From Photobacterium salinisoli (GTDB taxonomy: Bacteria > Pseudomonadota > Gammaproteobacteria > Enterobacterales > Vibrionaceae): a DNA stretch of 64,000 nt. The stretch covers positions 1,488,001-1,552,000 of the forward strand of contig NZ_QZMS01000007.1 of NCBI RefSeq assembly GCF_003614885.1, written 5' to 3'. This document shows positions 29,668 to 39,768 of this stretch, piece after piece (the first letter of the stretch is position 1; every line of letters starts with the position of its first letter). The position numbers and the translations under genes were made by a program. The notes beneath the pieces are model-generated. The model was not told where the DNA came from. It saw only the letters and a program-made list of their open reading frames with translations, and ran no database searches.

Positions 29668-31029
29668 TCACCCCGGCATAACCGCCAGCAGGTTCTGTCT
29701 TTCCCGGTTCGCCAGTTTGCGATAATCGGTCCGGGTTTTATTGGGCACAGGTTCAGCCTGAGGCAGCGGTACCTTCATAGCGTTCACTGCACGTCCGTAT
29801 TTCAGCAACTCATAATGAAGATGCGGACCGGTGGAACGTCCGGTATTACCGCTCAATGCGATTTTGTCGCCCATACGGACTTTCTGCCCGACTTTTACCA
29901 ATATCTTACTCAGATGAAGGTAGCGGGTTGAGTATTCCCGGCCGTGTTTGATCATGATGAAATTACCCGCCAAAGCATGTTTTTGCGCTTTGACTACCAC
30001 ACCATCGCCTGTAGCCAGTACGGGCGTACCGACAGGCGTTGCGAAATCAGTTCCGTTATGTGGCGAGACTCTGCGTGTGATGGGATGCTTGCGATGAGGA
30101 TCAAAGGATGAACTGATCCGAAAACGCTTCCGGGTCGGATACCGGCTCAGTGCCCGATTCAGGCTTCGACCATCCTCGTCATAGAACTCACCATCGTCAT
30201 AGCGCATGGCAAACAGTTCCTGACCACGGTTCATATAGTACAGGGCCTTCACTTCACCCTGACCCACCGCTTTACCATCAATAAATTCGCGTTCAAGCGT
30301 AATGGCAAAGCGGTCGCCCTTACGTGCTTCTTTACCTAGATCAAACCGCCACTGCAGCGCTTTGACCAGCGTCTGAATTTGGGTTGGTGACAGACCGGCT
30401 GAACGGGCCGACTGATAGAAACTGCCGGAAACACGCCCTGTTAAACGTACAGGTTTAAATTCGCCGGTACGCTCCACTTCTTTATGCTCATAACCCTTTG
30501 AGGTCAGCGTATAAGTATCCGTCAGTTTCGCACTGCGTTCGATAGACAGCTCGCCGATCCGCCCTTCTTCATCCAGCGACCAGCCAATATTTTGTCCGAC
30601 ACGTAAAAACTGGATAGATTTATCTGCCTCGATCAGTTTGTACATGTCGGAAATAGGCAACGCATACTGAGTAAAGATTTCACCCAAGGTTTCGCCGGAA
30701 GACACTTTGTGGGAATGCGCAACATCAGTGGCCTGATCCAGCTGTTGTTCCAGCTCATCTTTGGGCACCTGGAAATCTGGGTCTTCTGGGTCAAGCACGA
30801 CACCAAGCGGTTCACTGTTTTGTTCGGACAGTGACAGGATCTCTTCTTGCAGCAGCGGGACTTCACGCCGCTGCTCAGCATCGCTGCGCGAACCGTAAGA
30901 GGGGGAATGGACGACAGAAGGCTGCCACATAAGGGCAGCCGCAACGATAAGTGATGTAGAAGCAAGCGCAATTCGGTGTTGACGGGGGAGCTGATAAAAC
31001 CGTCGGGCTGCAACCGTAAATATTTTCAT
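29668..31029 (-). CDS. mepM: Murein DD-endopeptidase MepM-like M23 peptidase
   Basis: A zinc peptidase that cuts D-Ala-mDAP cross-links so that new murein can be inserted. An N-terminal membrane anchor lies at about residues 20-36 (IALASTSLIVAAALMW). A LysM/OapA-like module follows near 100-150 (HKVSSGETLGEIFTQYAL). The C-terminal M23 (LytM) domain has the zinc ligands in SPHNGTDFATP and PHLHYELL, with HLHLSK-like RYLHLSK between. The length of 453 is close to E. coli MepM (440). It lies 6 bases after znuA, the same arrangement as in E. coli. Confidence 0.94.
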   Translation of the reverse strand: MKIFTVAARRFYQLPRQHRIALASTSLIVAAALMWQPSVVHSPSYGSRSDAEQRREVPLLQEEILSLSEQNSEPLGVVLDPEDPDFQVPKDELEQQLDQATDVAHSHKVSSGETLGEIFTQYALPISDMYKLIEADKSIQFLRVGQNIGWSLDEEGRIGELSIERSAKLTDTYTLTSKGYEHKEVERTGEFKPVRLTGRVSGSFYQSARSAGLSPTQIQTLVKALQWRFDLGKEARKGDRFAITLEREFIDGKAVGQGEVKALYYMNRGQELFAMRYDDGEFYDEDGRSLNRALSRYPTRKRFRISSSFDPHRKHPITRRVSPHNGTDFATPVGTPVLATGDGVVVKAQKHALAGNFIMIKHGREYSTRYLHLSKILVKVGQKVRMGDKIALSGNTGRSTGPHLHYELLKYGRAVNAMKVPLPQAEPVPNKTRTDYRKLANRERQNLLAVMPG

Positions 31030-31035
31030 TGTTAT

Positions 31036-31968
31036 TTATTTAAGACATTCGGTAAAACTTCGTCCGAGTTCTTGCAGGAATCGAACATAACCTCCCTGGC
31101 CAGGGGCAATATCCGTTGCCATGGGATCCAGGGTTCCAATTTTGATGTCACTGCCATTTATGACACTGTTAATGACCGCAGGTGAGAACTGCGGTTCCCT
31201 GAAAATACAATTAACCTGTGATTTTTTTAGCGTATTGCGGATAGCGATCAAGGTTTTTGCGCCTGGACGGCGATCCGGTGAAACCGTAAAGTGTCCCAGA
31301 TTATGTAAACCAAACGTTTCTTCAAAATAGCCATAGGCATCGTGAAAAACGTAGTACCCTTTATGACGCACAGGCTGAAGCTGCTCTTTCAGGTTCTGTA
31401 CAGTATCATTAACACTGACAATGAACCGGGACAGGTTAGCCTCATATTGCGCACGATTCAACGGATCCTGTTCAATCAATGCAGCACTGATCACTTTTGC
31501 GACCTGAATTGCCTGTTCCGGCCCCAGCCAAAGGTGCGGGTCGATGCCATCATGATGGTGTTCGTGCCCTTCATGACCTTCATGACTATCGTGACCGCCA
31601 TGACTTTCGTGACTGTCATGGTCTTCATGACCTTCATAATCCCGGAAAGAAATGGTCTCTTGTGAAGTCAGTGAAAGCGCATTTTCCTGCCCACTGAGTA
31701 TCTTAGTCAGAAAGGATTCCAGTTCCGGGCCGACCCAAACCACCAGATCTGCGGCTTTCAGCTTTTCCACATCAGATGGACGTAAAGCATAGTCATGAGG
31801 GGAGCTGCCAGCAGGTAACAGGGTTTCGCTTTGGCCTGCACCCTCGACCAGTTCCTGCACGATCAGATTCACCGGATGTACAGTGGTCACAACATGCACA
31901 TTGTTTGCCGAAACCGCAAAGGGTACCAACACCATTGCCGCAAAGTACCAGGCTCGAAAACGCAACAT
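31036..31968 (-). CDS. znuA: High-affinity zinc uptake binding protein ZnuA
   Basis: The periplasmic zinc-binding component of ZnuABC. A signal peptide covers about residues 1-21 (FAVSANNVHVV). A histidine and acid-rich loop lies at about 112-142 (repeated DSHE/GHEGHEHHHD), followed by the cluster A-I fold with metal ligands in HPVNL, SSPHDYALRP, DPHLWLGPEQA and HDAYGYF. Length is 310. It is transcribed away from znuCB across a Zur operator, and mepM follows it directly. Confidence 0.96.
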   Translation of the reverse strand: MLRFRAWYFAAMVLVPFAVSANNVHVVTTVHPVNLIVQELVEGAGQSETLLPAGSSPHDYALRPSDVEKLKAADLVVWVGPELESFLTKILSGQENALSLTSQETISFRDYEGHEDHDSHESHGGHDSHEGHEGHEHHHDGIDPHLWLGPEQAIQVAKVISAALIEQDPLNRAQYEANLSRFIVSVNDTVQNLKEQLQPVRHKGYYVFHDAYGYFEETFGLHNLGHFTVSPDRRPGAKTLIAIRNTLKKSQVNCIFREPQFSPAVINSVINGSDIKIGTLDPMATDIAPGQGGYVRFLQELGRSFTECLK

Positions 31969-32004
31969 CTACCTACCCTAAAAATATTCAATGAAAAGAA
32001 GTTT

Positions 32005-32026
32005 GATAATGTTATAATATAACACC
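32005..32026. promoter_or_regulatory. Zur operator between znuA and znuCB
   Basis: The near-palindrome with core ATGTTATAATATAACA (within 32005-32026) matches the Zur box of the E. coli znu promoter very closely. It lies in the 88-base divergent region and overlaps a TATAAT-like -10 box (32013-32018), so zinc-bound Zur could repress both transcripts. Confidence 0.85.
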
Positions 32027-32056
32027 AACCGATAGCAACGAGATTCACACCCATTT

Positions 32057-32836
32057 ATGGCCAGTATAATGTCCACCAAACCTTTGGTAGAACTTCAGAA
32101 TGTGACTGTTACTGCTTCAGGCCGCCACATCCTTGATCAGGTTTCACTCCAGCTTGAACGAGGCCAGATCACGACGCTTATAGGTCCGAACGGGGCAGGC
32201 AAGTCCACGCTGGTGAAAGTCATAACCGGCTTGCGCAAGCCCACATCTGGCAAAGTCATTCGCTCACCTGGACTACGCATTGGCTACGTACCGCAAAAAC
32301 TGCAGCTCAACGACACGCTGCCCCTTACCGTTGACCGTTTTATGGCCCTTGGCGGGCGATACAGCGCTCAGCAACGTCTGGATGCGCTGGCGCTGGCAAG
32401 CAGCGCACACCTGATACACAGTAACATGCACAGCTTGTCGGGCGGTGAAACGCAAAGAGTGCTTCTGTCTCGCGCACTTTTGCAAAACCCAGACTTGCTG
32501 GTACTTGATGAGCCGGTACAAGGCGTCGATGTCAATGGTCAGCTTGAACTCTACAGTTTAATTCAATCACTCAGAGATAAACTGAACTGCGCGATAATGA
32601 TGGTTTCTCATGATCTTCATCTGGTTATGGCTAAAACCGATCATGTCATCTGCCTGCAGCACCATGTCTGCTGTTCAGGTGAACCGGAGTCGATTACCTG
32701 CCACCCTTCTTATGTGGCGCTCTTTGGCACACAGCAAAGTGAGCAGCTTGCTCTCTATCACCATCATCACAATCACGAACACGATCTGGGCGGTAGCCTG
32801 GTAGGTCCATGCCAGCACGGAAAACACAATGCTTGA
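32057..32836 (+). CDS. znuC: Zinc ABC transporter ATPase ZnuC
   Basis: The ATP-binding subunit of the zinc importer. Walker A is GPNGAGKST, the signature is [15 protein letters not shown], and Walker B is [15 protein letters not shown]. The C-terminus carries a histidine run [10 protein letters not shown] that is also found in E. coli ZnuC and may sense or bind zinc. Two starts are possible, ATG 32057 and ATG 32069; the second gives the better alignment with E. coli and neither has a strong ribosome-binding site. It overlaps znuB by 8 bases. Confidence 0.95.
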   Translation: MASIMSTKPLVELQNVTVTASGRHILDQVSLQLERGQITTLIGPNGAGKSTLVKVITGLRKPTSGKVIRSPGLRIGYVPQKLQLNDTLPLTVDRFMALGGRYSAQQRLDALALASSAHLIHSNMHSLSGGETQRVLLSRALLQNPDLLVLDEPVQGVDVNGQLELYSLIQSLRDKLNCAIMMVSHDLHLVMAKTDHVICLQHHVCCSGEPESITCHPSYVALFGTQQSEQLALYHHHHNHEHDLGGSLVGPCQHGKHNA

Positions 32837-33614
32837 ATTTATGCTACCCGCCTTTGCCGCAGGCATTGGCATCGCTATGTTAGCCGGGCCTCTGGGCTCC
32901 TTTGTTGTCTGGCGTAAAATGGCCTACTTTGGCGATACACTGTCTCATGCCTCATTACTGGGCATAGCACTCGGCTTCTTGTTTAATATCAACCTCAACC
33001 TTGCTTTAGTCATCTGCTGTCTGACCCTGGCAGTCATTCTGGTCAGTTTACAAAAGCAACGTTATATCGCCACTGACACGTTACTGGGCATTCTCGCCCA
33101 CAGTGCGCTGTCGTTAGGCTTAGTTGCCATCAGTTTCATGGATCATGTCCGCATCGATTTGATGGCTTATCTTTTTGGCGATTTGCTGGCGGTGACAACC
33201 AATGATCTGATATGGATTTATGCTGGCGGTGCCCTGGTCATGGGGGCTTTGATTGCATTATGGCGCCCGCTGCTGTCGATGACAGTCAATGAAGATCTTG
33301 CACAGGTTGAAGGGGTTAACGTCGATCTGATGCGCTTATTACTGATGTTGATGGTCGGCATGGTGATAGCAGTCGCAATGAAATTTGTCGGCGCACTGAT
33401 TATCACATCGTTACTTATCATACCGGCAGCCACAGCGCGCCGCTTTGCGCAAAGTCCTGAAAGTATGGCAGTCATTGCCGCAGTGCTGGGCTGCATTGCT
33501 GTGGTGCTCGGTTTGTTACTGTCATGGCATTACGACACCCCGGCAGGCCCATCCGTGGTCGTCTCTGCTGCCTTGCTGTTCTTGCTGAGCCAGACAAAAC
33601 GCTCAGAGGCCTGA
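32829..33614 (+). CDS. znuB: Zinc ABC transporter permease ZnuB
   Basis: The membrane subunit of ZnuABC, 261 residues with about eight hydrophobic segments, from the ABC-3 family of manganese/zinc permeases. Typical stretches are [20 protein letters not shown] and [10 protein letters not shown] near the N-terminus and [20 protein letters not shown] in the second half. Its start lies inside the end of znuC, consistent with translational coupling. Its stop abuts that of the convergent four-cysteine gene. Confidence 0.96.
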   Translation: MLEFMLPAFAAGIGIAMLAGPLGSFVVWRKMAYFGDTLSHASLLGIALGFLFNINLNLALVICCLTLAVILVSLQKQRYIATDTLLGILAHSALSLGLVAISFMDHVRIDLMAYLFGDLLAVTTNDLIWIYAGGALVMGALIALWRPLLSMTVNEDLAQVEGVNVDLMRLLLMLMVGMVIAVAMKFVGALIITSLLIIPAATARRFAQSPESMAVIAAVLGCIAVVLGLLLSWHYDTPAGPSVVVSAALLFLLSQTKRSEA

Positions 33615-33932
33615 TCAGCGTAAGAAAGAGCGGTGTCTGTCCTGACAGGCCTGCTTGATACTTAATGTGGCTTCAAGCCTGCTCGATTTCGGCATGAATT
33701 CGAGCAGGCACTGGTAGTATTGTTTGTCTTTCTCTGTCAGCAGAATATTATCCAGATAAAGTTCACGACAGGCATTGGTCAGCCAGGTAATTGCCGCCGC
33801 CTCCTCAGCGGCAGAAACATACTCAAGTATGCAGTCATTATATTGTTCGCGCTGTTCAGCAAAACCCGCAGCCCATACAGGACTGCAACTGAGCCAGCAG
33901 GCCATATACCCAACCCTGATCAGGTCATTCAT
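33615..33932 (-). CDS. Small secreted protein with two C-x20-C repeats
   Basis: A 105-residue protein that I cannot assign a function. Residues 1-22 look like a signal peptide ending VWAAGF. The mature part contains two similar units of about 30 residues with a period of 41: QYNDCILEY...TNACRELY (Cys34, Cys55) and QYYQCLLEF...KQACQDRH (Cys75, Cys96). In both units exactly 20 residues separate the cysteines. The four Cys are probably paired as helix-hairpin disulfides in the periplasm. Four-cysteine proteins of similar size are annotated in vibrios. It converges with znuB with no spacer between stop codons. Confidence 0.75.
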   Translation of the reverse strand: MNDLIRVGYMACWLSCSPVWAAGFAEQREQYNDCILEYVSAAEEAAAITWLTNACRELYLDNILLTEKDKQYYQCLLEFMPKSSRLEATLSIKQACQDRHRSFLR

Positions 33933-34039
33933 CTCTCACATCTTCACCGCAACTCAGGTTAACCCCATCTTCACTATTTAAAGATAGATGACACTGACAA
34001 AATAAAGACCCCGTCCTGCATCATTGCTGCGCTGAACAT

Positions 34040-34076
34040 AATAAATCCGGGTGGTTTGCACACACCCGGATTTATT
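34040..34076. terminator. Hairpin downstream of tfoX
   Basis: A perfect 14-bp stem, aataaatccgggtg (34040-34053) with cacccggatttatt (34063-34076), closes a 9-base loop. It lies 70 bases past the tfoX stop codon and is T-rich at its ends, so it probably terminates tfoX on the minus strand. Confidence 0.75.
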
Positions 34077-34145
34077 TTCTGCGAAAGACTTTACCACTAG
34101 CCTCAGGACTTAAGGCAATAACAAGTCCTTTTCATTAATTATCAA

Positions 34146-34793
34146 TCAGATAAGATCACAAGGATGTTGCTCAATACCACGCGGAGGTTTGAAATGTTGC
34201 TTTTTCTGTTCGAGTTGCTGCAATAACACATTTTTATGCGACTCATTCAGCAATGTCCAATGGCAACCTTGGATGGCTCCTGCAAACATCCACAGCAGTT
34301 TCTGATCAACATTTTTCCCCTGCGTCTGTTTTACCTGCAGATACGCATCCACCGCTCCCATCTGATGAAAAACCTCTACATCATCAATACCGGATTTCTT
34401 CATCATCCTTTCGAGGGTCAAACGCAAGTTCGGAAGATCACGCAACCGCTTGTTACGGGATGCTCCTTTGACTGTTTTTTCCTGCAATGCTATCGCGATT
34501 GAGCTTTGAATAAGCTCATTACAAAGCGATAACCGGGACGAGTAAAGAGGTGAAATATCGTAATAATTCACGACTGCCACCGTACTGCGCTTCACATGTT
34601 TGAACTTGTGGCAGCCCAATTCGAGCAGTTGCTGATCCAGCTTCTCTCCTCCACGAATATAAAGCTTTTCATTCGACAGCAGAGCATACATGGCCCCCTG
34701 AACGAAGATACCTGTCCCGCCAAACATAGAACGCTGTTCATTCGGTACAAAGGTATCCAGGTAATTTATGAATGTTTCTTTTGTAATCGACAT
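34146..34793 (-). CDS. tfoX: TfoX/Sxy-type competence regulator
   Basis: TfoX (Sxy) works with CRP to switch on DNA-uptake genes, in vibrios in response to chitin. The 215-residue protein has the TfoX N-domain (about 1-100; QRSMFGGTGIFVQGAMYALL is its hallmark) and the TfoX C-domain (about 120-195; LRDLPNLRLTLERMMKKSGI and WMFAGAIQGCHW). The ATG at 34793 is preceded by aggaa; the open frame upstream (24 codons) lacks support. Its sequence is closer to the TfoX than the TfoY branch as I recall them. It is monocistronic with a 289-base upstream interval in which I see no clear operator. Confidence 0.9.
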   Translation of the reverse strand: MSITKETFINYLDTFVPNEQRSMFGGTGIFVQGAMYALLSNEKLYIRGGEKLDQQLLELGCHKFKHVKRSTVAVVNYYDISPLYSSRLSLCNELIQSSIAIALQEKTVKGASRNKRLRDLPNLRLTLERMMKKSGIDDVEVFHQMGAVDAYLQVKQTQGKNVDQKLLWMFAGAIQGCHWTLLNESHKNVLLQQLEQKKQHFKPPRGIEQHPCDLI

Positions 34794-35082
34794 AACATAA
34801 TTCCTAAATTTATTCTTCTTTGTCGATCTAAAACCAACGCCAACTATCATATGCAACGATGTCACACTGAAATTGCAAATTCCACATATGAAACAAAGTA
34901 CAGATAAAAGTGAGATTCAGAGCAAATTATTAAGAAAAAATGAATGCAATTTCAGGCAATTAAAGTGTTATATCAATAAGGATTAATGGCGAATACTATG
35001 TCATTTTCCGCTACGGCAGATCGTTTTACACTGTGATAACGACTAAGGTTAAAAGAGTAAAGGGAGAAAGGACGAGAGAAAT

Positions 35083-35685
35083 ATGCCTGATATTGCCCTG
35101 TTTCCTTCTGCCAACCATGTGTTACCTGAAGGCAAACTGGAAATCACCATTGCAGAACAGCGTTACCAGCGAATGCTGAAAGAGTCGATTGAAGGACAAC
35201 GTGACTTTGCATTATGCATGCGCAGTGAAGAAGAGGATGACGACGAAACCATTACCCGTATTCCCGCTATCGCAACCAAAGTCCGGGTGGTCGATTTTAA
35301 CGCGTTAACTAATGGCTTGCTCAGCATTGTCGTTGAAGGTAAAACCAAAATACGGATTTTATCGGTAAGACATGAAAGTGATCGCCTGCTGATTGCTGAC
35401 TACCTCCCATTCAGAGCATGGCCGCCAACACCTTTAACAGACAAACATCAGTGTTTAGTGGACAAACTGAAACTCTTTTTCGCCACTATGCCCGAAATCG
35501 GCGCCTTATATCCAATCAGTGAGTTCGATGACTTAAGTTGGGTATGTCAGCGCTGGATTGAATCACTTCCGCTCGAAGTTCACTATAAACAGCTATTAAT
35601 TGCTCAGGATTCCCCCGCCCTCACTGCTCGTTTTTTACTCAAGCTACTCGATAATAACCAGTTATTTGATGACGATATCAACTAA
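35083..35685 (+). CDS. LON substrate-binding domain protein
   Basis: A 200-residue stand-alone LON N-terminal domain protein, without the ATPase or protease parts of Lon. It starts DIALFPSANHVLPEGKLEITIAEQRYQRML, here noted by its core LPEGKLEITIAEQRY, and continues with RVVDFNALTNGLLSIVVEGK, all usual for this family. Function is not established; such domains bind proteins. The ATG has a long purine-rich leader (gggagaaaggacgagagaaa). It is not obviously coupled to the following HDOD gene 94 bases away. Confidence 0.9.
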   Translation: MPDIALFPSANHVLPEGKLEITIAEQRYQRMLKESIEGQRDFALCMRSEEEDDDETITRIPAIATKVRVVDFNALTNGLLSIVVEGKTKIRILSVRHESDRLLIADYLPFRAWPPTPLTDKHQCLVDKLKLFFATMPEIGALYPISEFDDLSWVCQRWIESLPLEVHYKQLLIAQDSPALTARFLLKLLDNNQLFDDDIN

Positions 35686-35779
35686 CCCTTACATTGTTCT
35701 CAAAAATCACCTGGTCTGGTGTACTCAACTCATCTGACCAAGATAAAATAAGCAAAATCTCATAGGTTAACGTTCCCTC

Positions 35780-36703
35780 ATGCCGCATGTATCTTTTTTC
35801 TGGTTAAAACCTGAAAACGACAAAATTTTGACAGGCCTGCAATCAGAGTTTCACGCGTTAGTGAAGGACGCGATTAAAGAAAATCGTCTGAAGCTGCCGC
35901 CTATTCCTGACGTACTGACAGAACTGCAGACCTTGTGTAACAGAGACGACTCTACCGTTCGTGATGCAGCCACCATACTGCTTAACGACCCCGGTATGGC
36001 CGCAACAGTGATAAAAACCTCTAATACCATGATGTTTAATCGCCGTAATATTGTCTGCCATGATATTCAAACCGCTGTCAGCCGGCTTGGTATTTTCCGT
36101 GTCAGAGATATCATCACAGCAAAAACCGTCTTGGACATAAAGCTGCAAAGTAGCTTTGATATTGAATGCAAATCTCTGTTAATAAACAGCGCCAGCCGCT
36201 CGAAGCAACTGGCCGGTTCCATGGCATTAATTACCCAGAACCTGCTGCAATACCGTCCGGAGCTGAAAATTGAGCCTGAGAAAGCCCTGCTGGCCGGATT
36301 ATTTGCCGACATTGGTTTATTCAGTCTGATATATGAATACCAAAGCTACCTTGATAGCGGGAATTTTCTGGATATCAATTTTGCCAAATACGTCTTCGAG
36401 CACTGCTGTAACAAATCCAGTCTGGATATCCTGAAACACTGGGGCTTCGATGAGGATTACCTTGAAGTTGCCTGTAATAAGCGTTTTTTTCCTGCTCACA
36501 AAAAAGAAGATGACATCACTTATCTGGATGTCGCCCGCATGGCTAATCATTTATTACTCTTTAAAAACAATGATGATGCCATCGACGAGCACGAGGTTGA
36601 ACTGGACCTGGCTGGCGCAGAAGTCATGTTTACCCTGACCAATTTGCCCGATGACGAATTTAACAGCCAAATCAACCATGTGTTGCTCAGCAGTGGTTTT
36701 TAA
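35780..36703 (+). CDS. HDOD domain protein
   Basis: A 307-residue protein with an HDOD domain across about residues 35-250: LPPIPDVLTELQTLCNRDD, then the helix pair with AATILLNDPGMAATVIK, and SRLGIFRVRDII. HDOD proteins lack the metal-binding residues of true HD hydrolases and act as signalling adaptors, often in motility or c-di-GMP networks. The N-terminal 30 residues and acidic C-terminal tail have no recognised motif. The start codon has no obvious Shine-Dalgarno, so the N-terminus is less certain. Confidence 0.88.
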   Translation: MPHVSFFWLKPENDKILTGLQSEFHALVKDAIKENRLKLPPIPDVLTELQTLCNRDDSTVRDAATILLNDPGMAATVIKTSNTMMFNRRNIVCHDIQTAVSRLGIFRVRDIITAKTVLDIKLQSSFDIECKSLLINSASRSKQLAGSMALITQNLLQYRPELKIEPEKALLAGLFADIGLFSLIYEYQSYLDSGNFLDINFAKYVFEHCCNKSSLDILKHWGFDEDYLEVACNKRFFPAHKKEDDITYLDVARMANHLLLFKNNDDAIDEHEVELDLAGAEVMFTLTNLPDDEFNSQINHVLLSSGF

Positions 36704-36913
36704 TCTGTCAGTAACCCCATGCCAGCCTGATCTCCTCCACTCCAGCGCTGTAGACACACAGCGCTCTATTGACCCTGCATTCAGCAGCCTGATAAGCTTC
36801 TGATTTCATTAACAGCCCATTGACAAAAATGGTTCATTGTCAGGACTGCAACAACCAAGCAGTATCTGGGTGTTTTTCTTCGCCAGAACAGGCAACGTAT
36901 TGTAAGGATACTC

Positions 36914-37813
36914 ATGTTTTCAGGAATGCTATTTATTTTCCTGCCACTTATCGTTGGCTACCTCATACCGGTCAGAAAAGACTCAGTGCTTCAGTTTATT
37001 AATGCGCAGACATCACGCCTGGTACTGGTGATTCTGTCGCTGATGGGGTTAAGCTTGGCCGGGCTGGACAACCTGGGCGAGAATCTCAGTCAGATCCTGT
37101 TATTCACAATCACTGTCTTCCTCTGTATCAGCGCTTCAAACCTGCTTGTACTGCCGCTGCTTGATAAACGCTATCCACTGAAAACAGAACATGGCCACCA
37201 GCAGCTTCCAAAAGCAAAAATGTTGCTGGAGTCAGCCAAGCTGATATTGGTCGTCGCCGCCGGGCTCGTCGTTGGACTGTTGCTGAATATGGATTTGAGC
37301 TGGGTTGACCAGGCAAGTGAAATCATTCTTTTACTCCTGCTGTTTTTAATCGGTATCCAGCTGCGTAACAGCGGCATGACGCTGCGGCAGATTCTGCTCA
37401 ACAAGCAAGGTATGCTGATCGCTTTAGTGATTATTGCGACCTCTTTACCTGGCGGGCTACTCGCCGCCTGGCTGTTGGGTATTCCCCTGAATCACGGACT
37501 GGCAATGGCCTCAGGATTCGGCTGGTATTCGCTGGCAGGTATTTTGATGGGGGATGGTCTTGGACCTGTATACGGAGGAGCATCATTCTTAAATGAGCTG
37601 CTGAGGGAGCTGGTTGCGTTAACCATGATACCCGCCGTTATTTCACGCTTTCCCAACACTGCCATCGGTTATGCCGGCGCAACAGCAATGGACTTCACTT
37701 TACCCATTATCCAGAACTGCGGCGGCATTCGCTGTGTGCCGATTGCGATAGTCAGCGGATTTATTCTCAGCCTGTTGGTACCGGTACTAATGCTGTTTTT
37801 TCTGTCGCTTTAA
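36914..37813 (+). CDS. lysO: Lysine exporter LysO (YbjE family)
   Basis: A 299-residue membrane protein with about eight hydrophobic segments in the LysO/YbjE family, which exports L-lysine in E. coli; the length is identical to that of E. coli LysO. The N-terminus MFSGMLFIFLPLIVGYLIP and the C-terminal GGIRCVPIAIVSGFILS are family-like, and the GWYSLAGILMGDGLGP stretch is characteristic. A Shine-Dalgarno (taagga) precedes the ATG. The 210-base upstream interval shows no riboswitch, so regulation here differs from the lysine-riboswitch gene at 9658. Confidence 0.9.
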   Translation: MFSGMLFIFLPLIVGYLIPVRKDSVLQFINAQTSRLVLVILSLMGLSLAGLDNLGENLSQILLFTITVFLCISASNLLVLPLLDKRYPLKTEHGHQQLPKAKMLLESAKLILVVAAGLVVGLLLNMDLSWVDQASEIILLLLLFLIGIQLRNSGMTLRQILLNKQGMLIALVIIATSLPGGLLAAWLLGIPLNHGLAMASGFGWYSLAGILMGDGLGPVYGGASFLNELLRELVALTMIPAVISRFPNTAIGYAGATAMDFTLPIIQNCGGIRCVPIAIVSGFILSLLVPVLMLFFLSL

Positions 37814-37825
37814 ACCTGAATGCAA

Positions 37826-37849
37826 AAAGCCTGGCGCAGGCCAGGCTTT
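37826..37849. terminator. Terminator between lysO and ptsG
   Basis: Stem aaagcctgg (37826-37834) / ccaggcttt (37841-37849) with a 6-base loop. On the minus strand it runs into a T stretch (complement of aaaaa), so it mainly ends ptsG and possibly lysO too. Confidence 0.8.
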
Positions 37850-37882
37850 GATTATGGTTTAAAAGGAAACCGTCACCGCAGA

Positions 37883-39456
<1,574 letters not shown>

Positions 39457-39741
39457 ATTGCCAACCGAAGATGAAAGTAAGTTTCAGTTTGACGCATAGA
39501 TCACAATTAACAACTGACTCAAAAGCCTCAATAAAAACAAACTTAGTCATTTAAATACATACACTTAGCTTAAAAACAAGACCTTTAGTTTAGATGTAAT
39601 TATATTTCACTTTTGTATCCCATGTTTCTTCATGTAACGAATGAAGATTTTATGAAATATTTGATAAATATTGAGAAAAGAGTGGATATGAGAGAGGAAA
39701 TAAAATAAAAGAGCAAAAGTTATAAAATTAGTTCAAAAAAA
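39457..39741. other. AT-rich intergenic region upstream of ptsG
   Basis: This part of the 455-base interval between ptsG and the tatD terminator holds no gene-like frame. A small hairpin cttcat/atgaag lies near 39628-39650, and the DNA is strongly AT-rich. I see no further operator that I can name. Confidence 0.5.
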
Positions 39742-39757
39742 AGGAGCCGGAGCTCCT
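39742..39757 (-). terminator. Terminator after tatD
   Basis: Short stem aggagc (39742-39747) / gctcct (39752-39757) with loop cgga. On the minus strand an eight-base T run follows (complement of 39734-39742). It ends the long fab-tatD series. Confidence 0.88.
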
Positions 39758-39768
39758 CTTTTCCAGTT

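Noticed and set aside
36820-37002. Small open frame running into lysO
   Set aside because: It overlaps the lysO start in another frame and lacks a ribosome-binding site; lysO itself has a good start.
39481-39510. Second CRP-like site upstream of ptsG containing gatcacaa
   Set aside because: Only one half-site agrees with the consensus; the other half fails at the required spacing.
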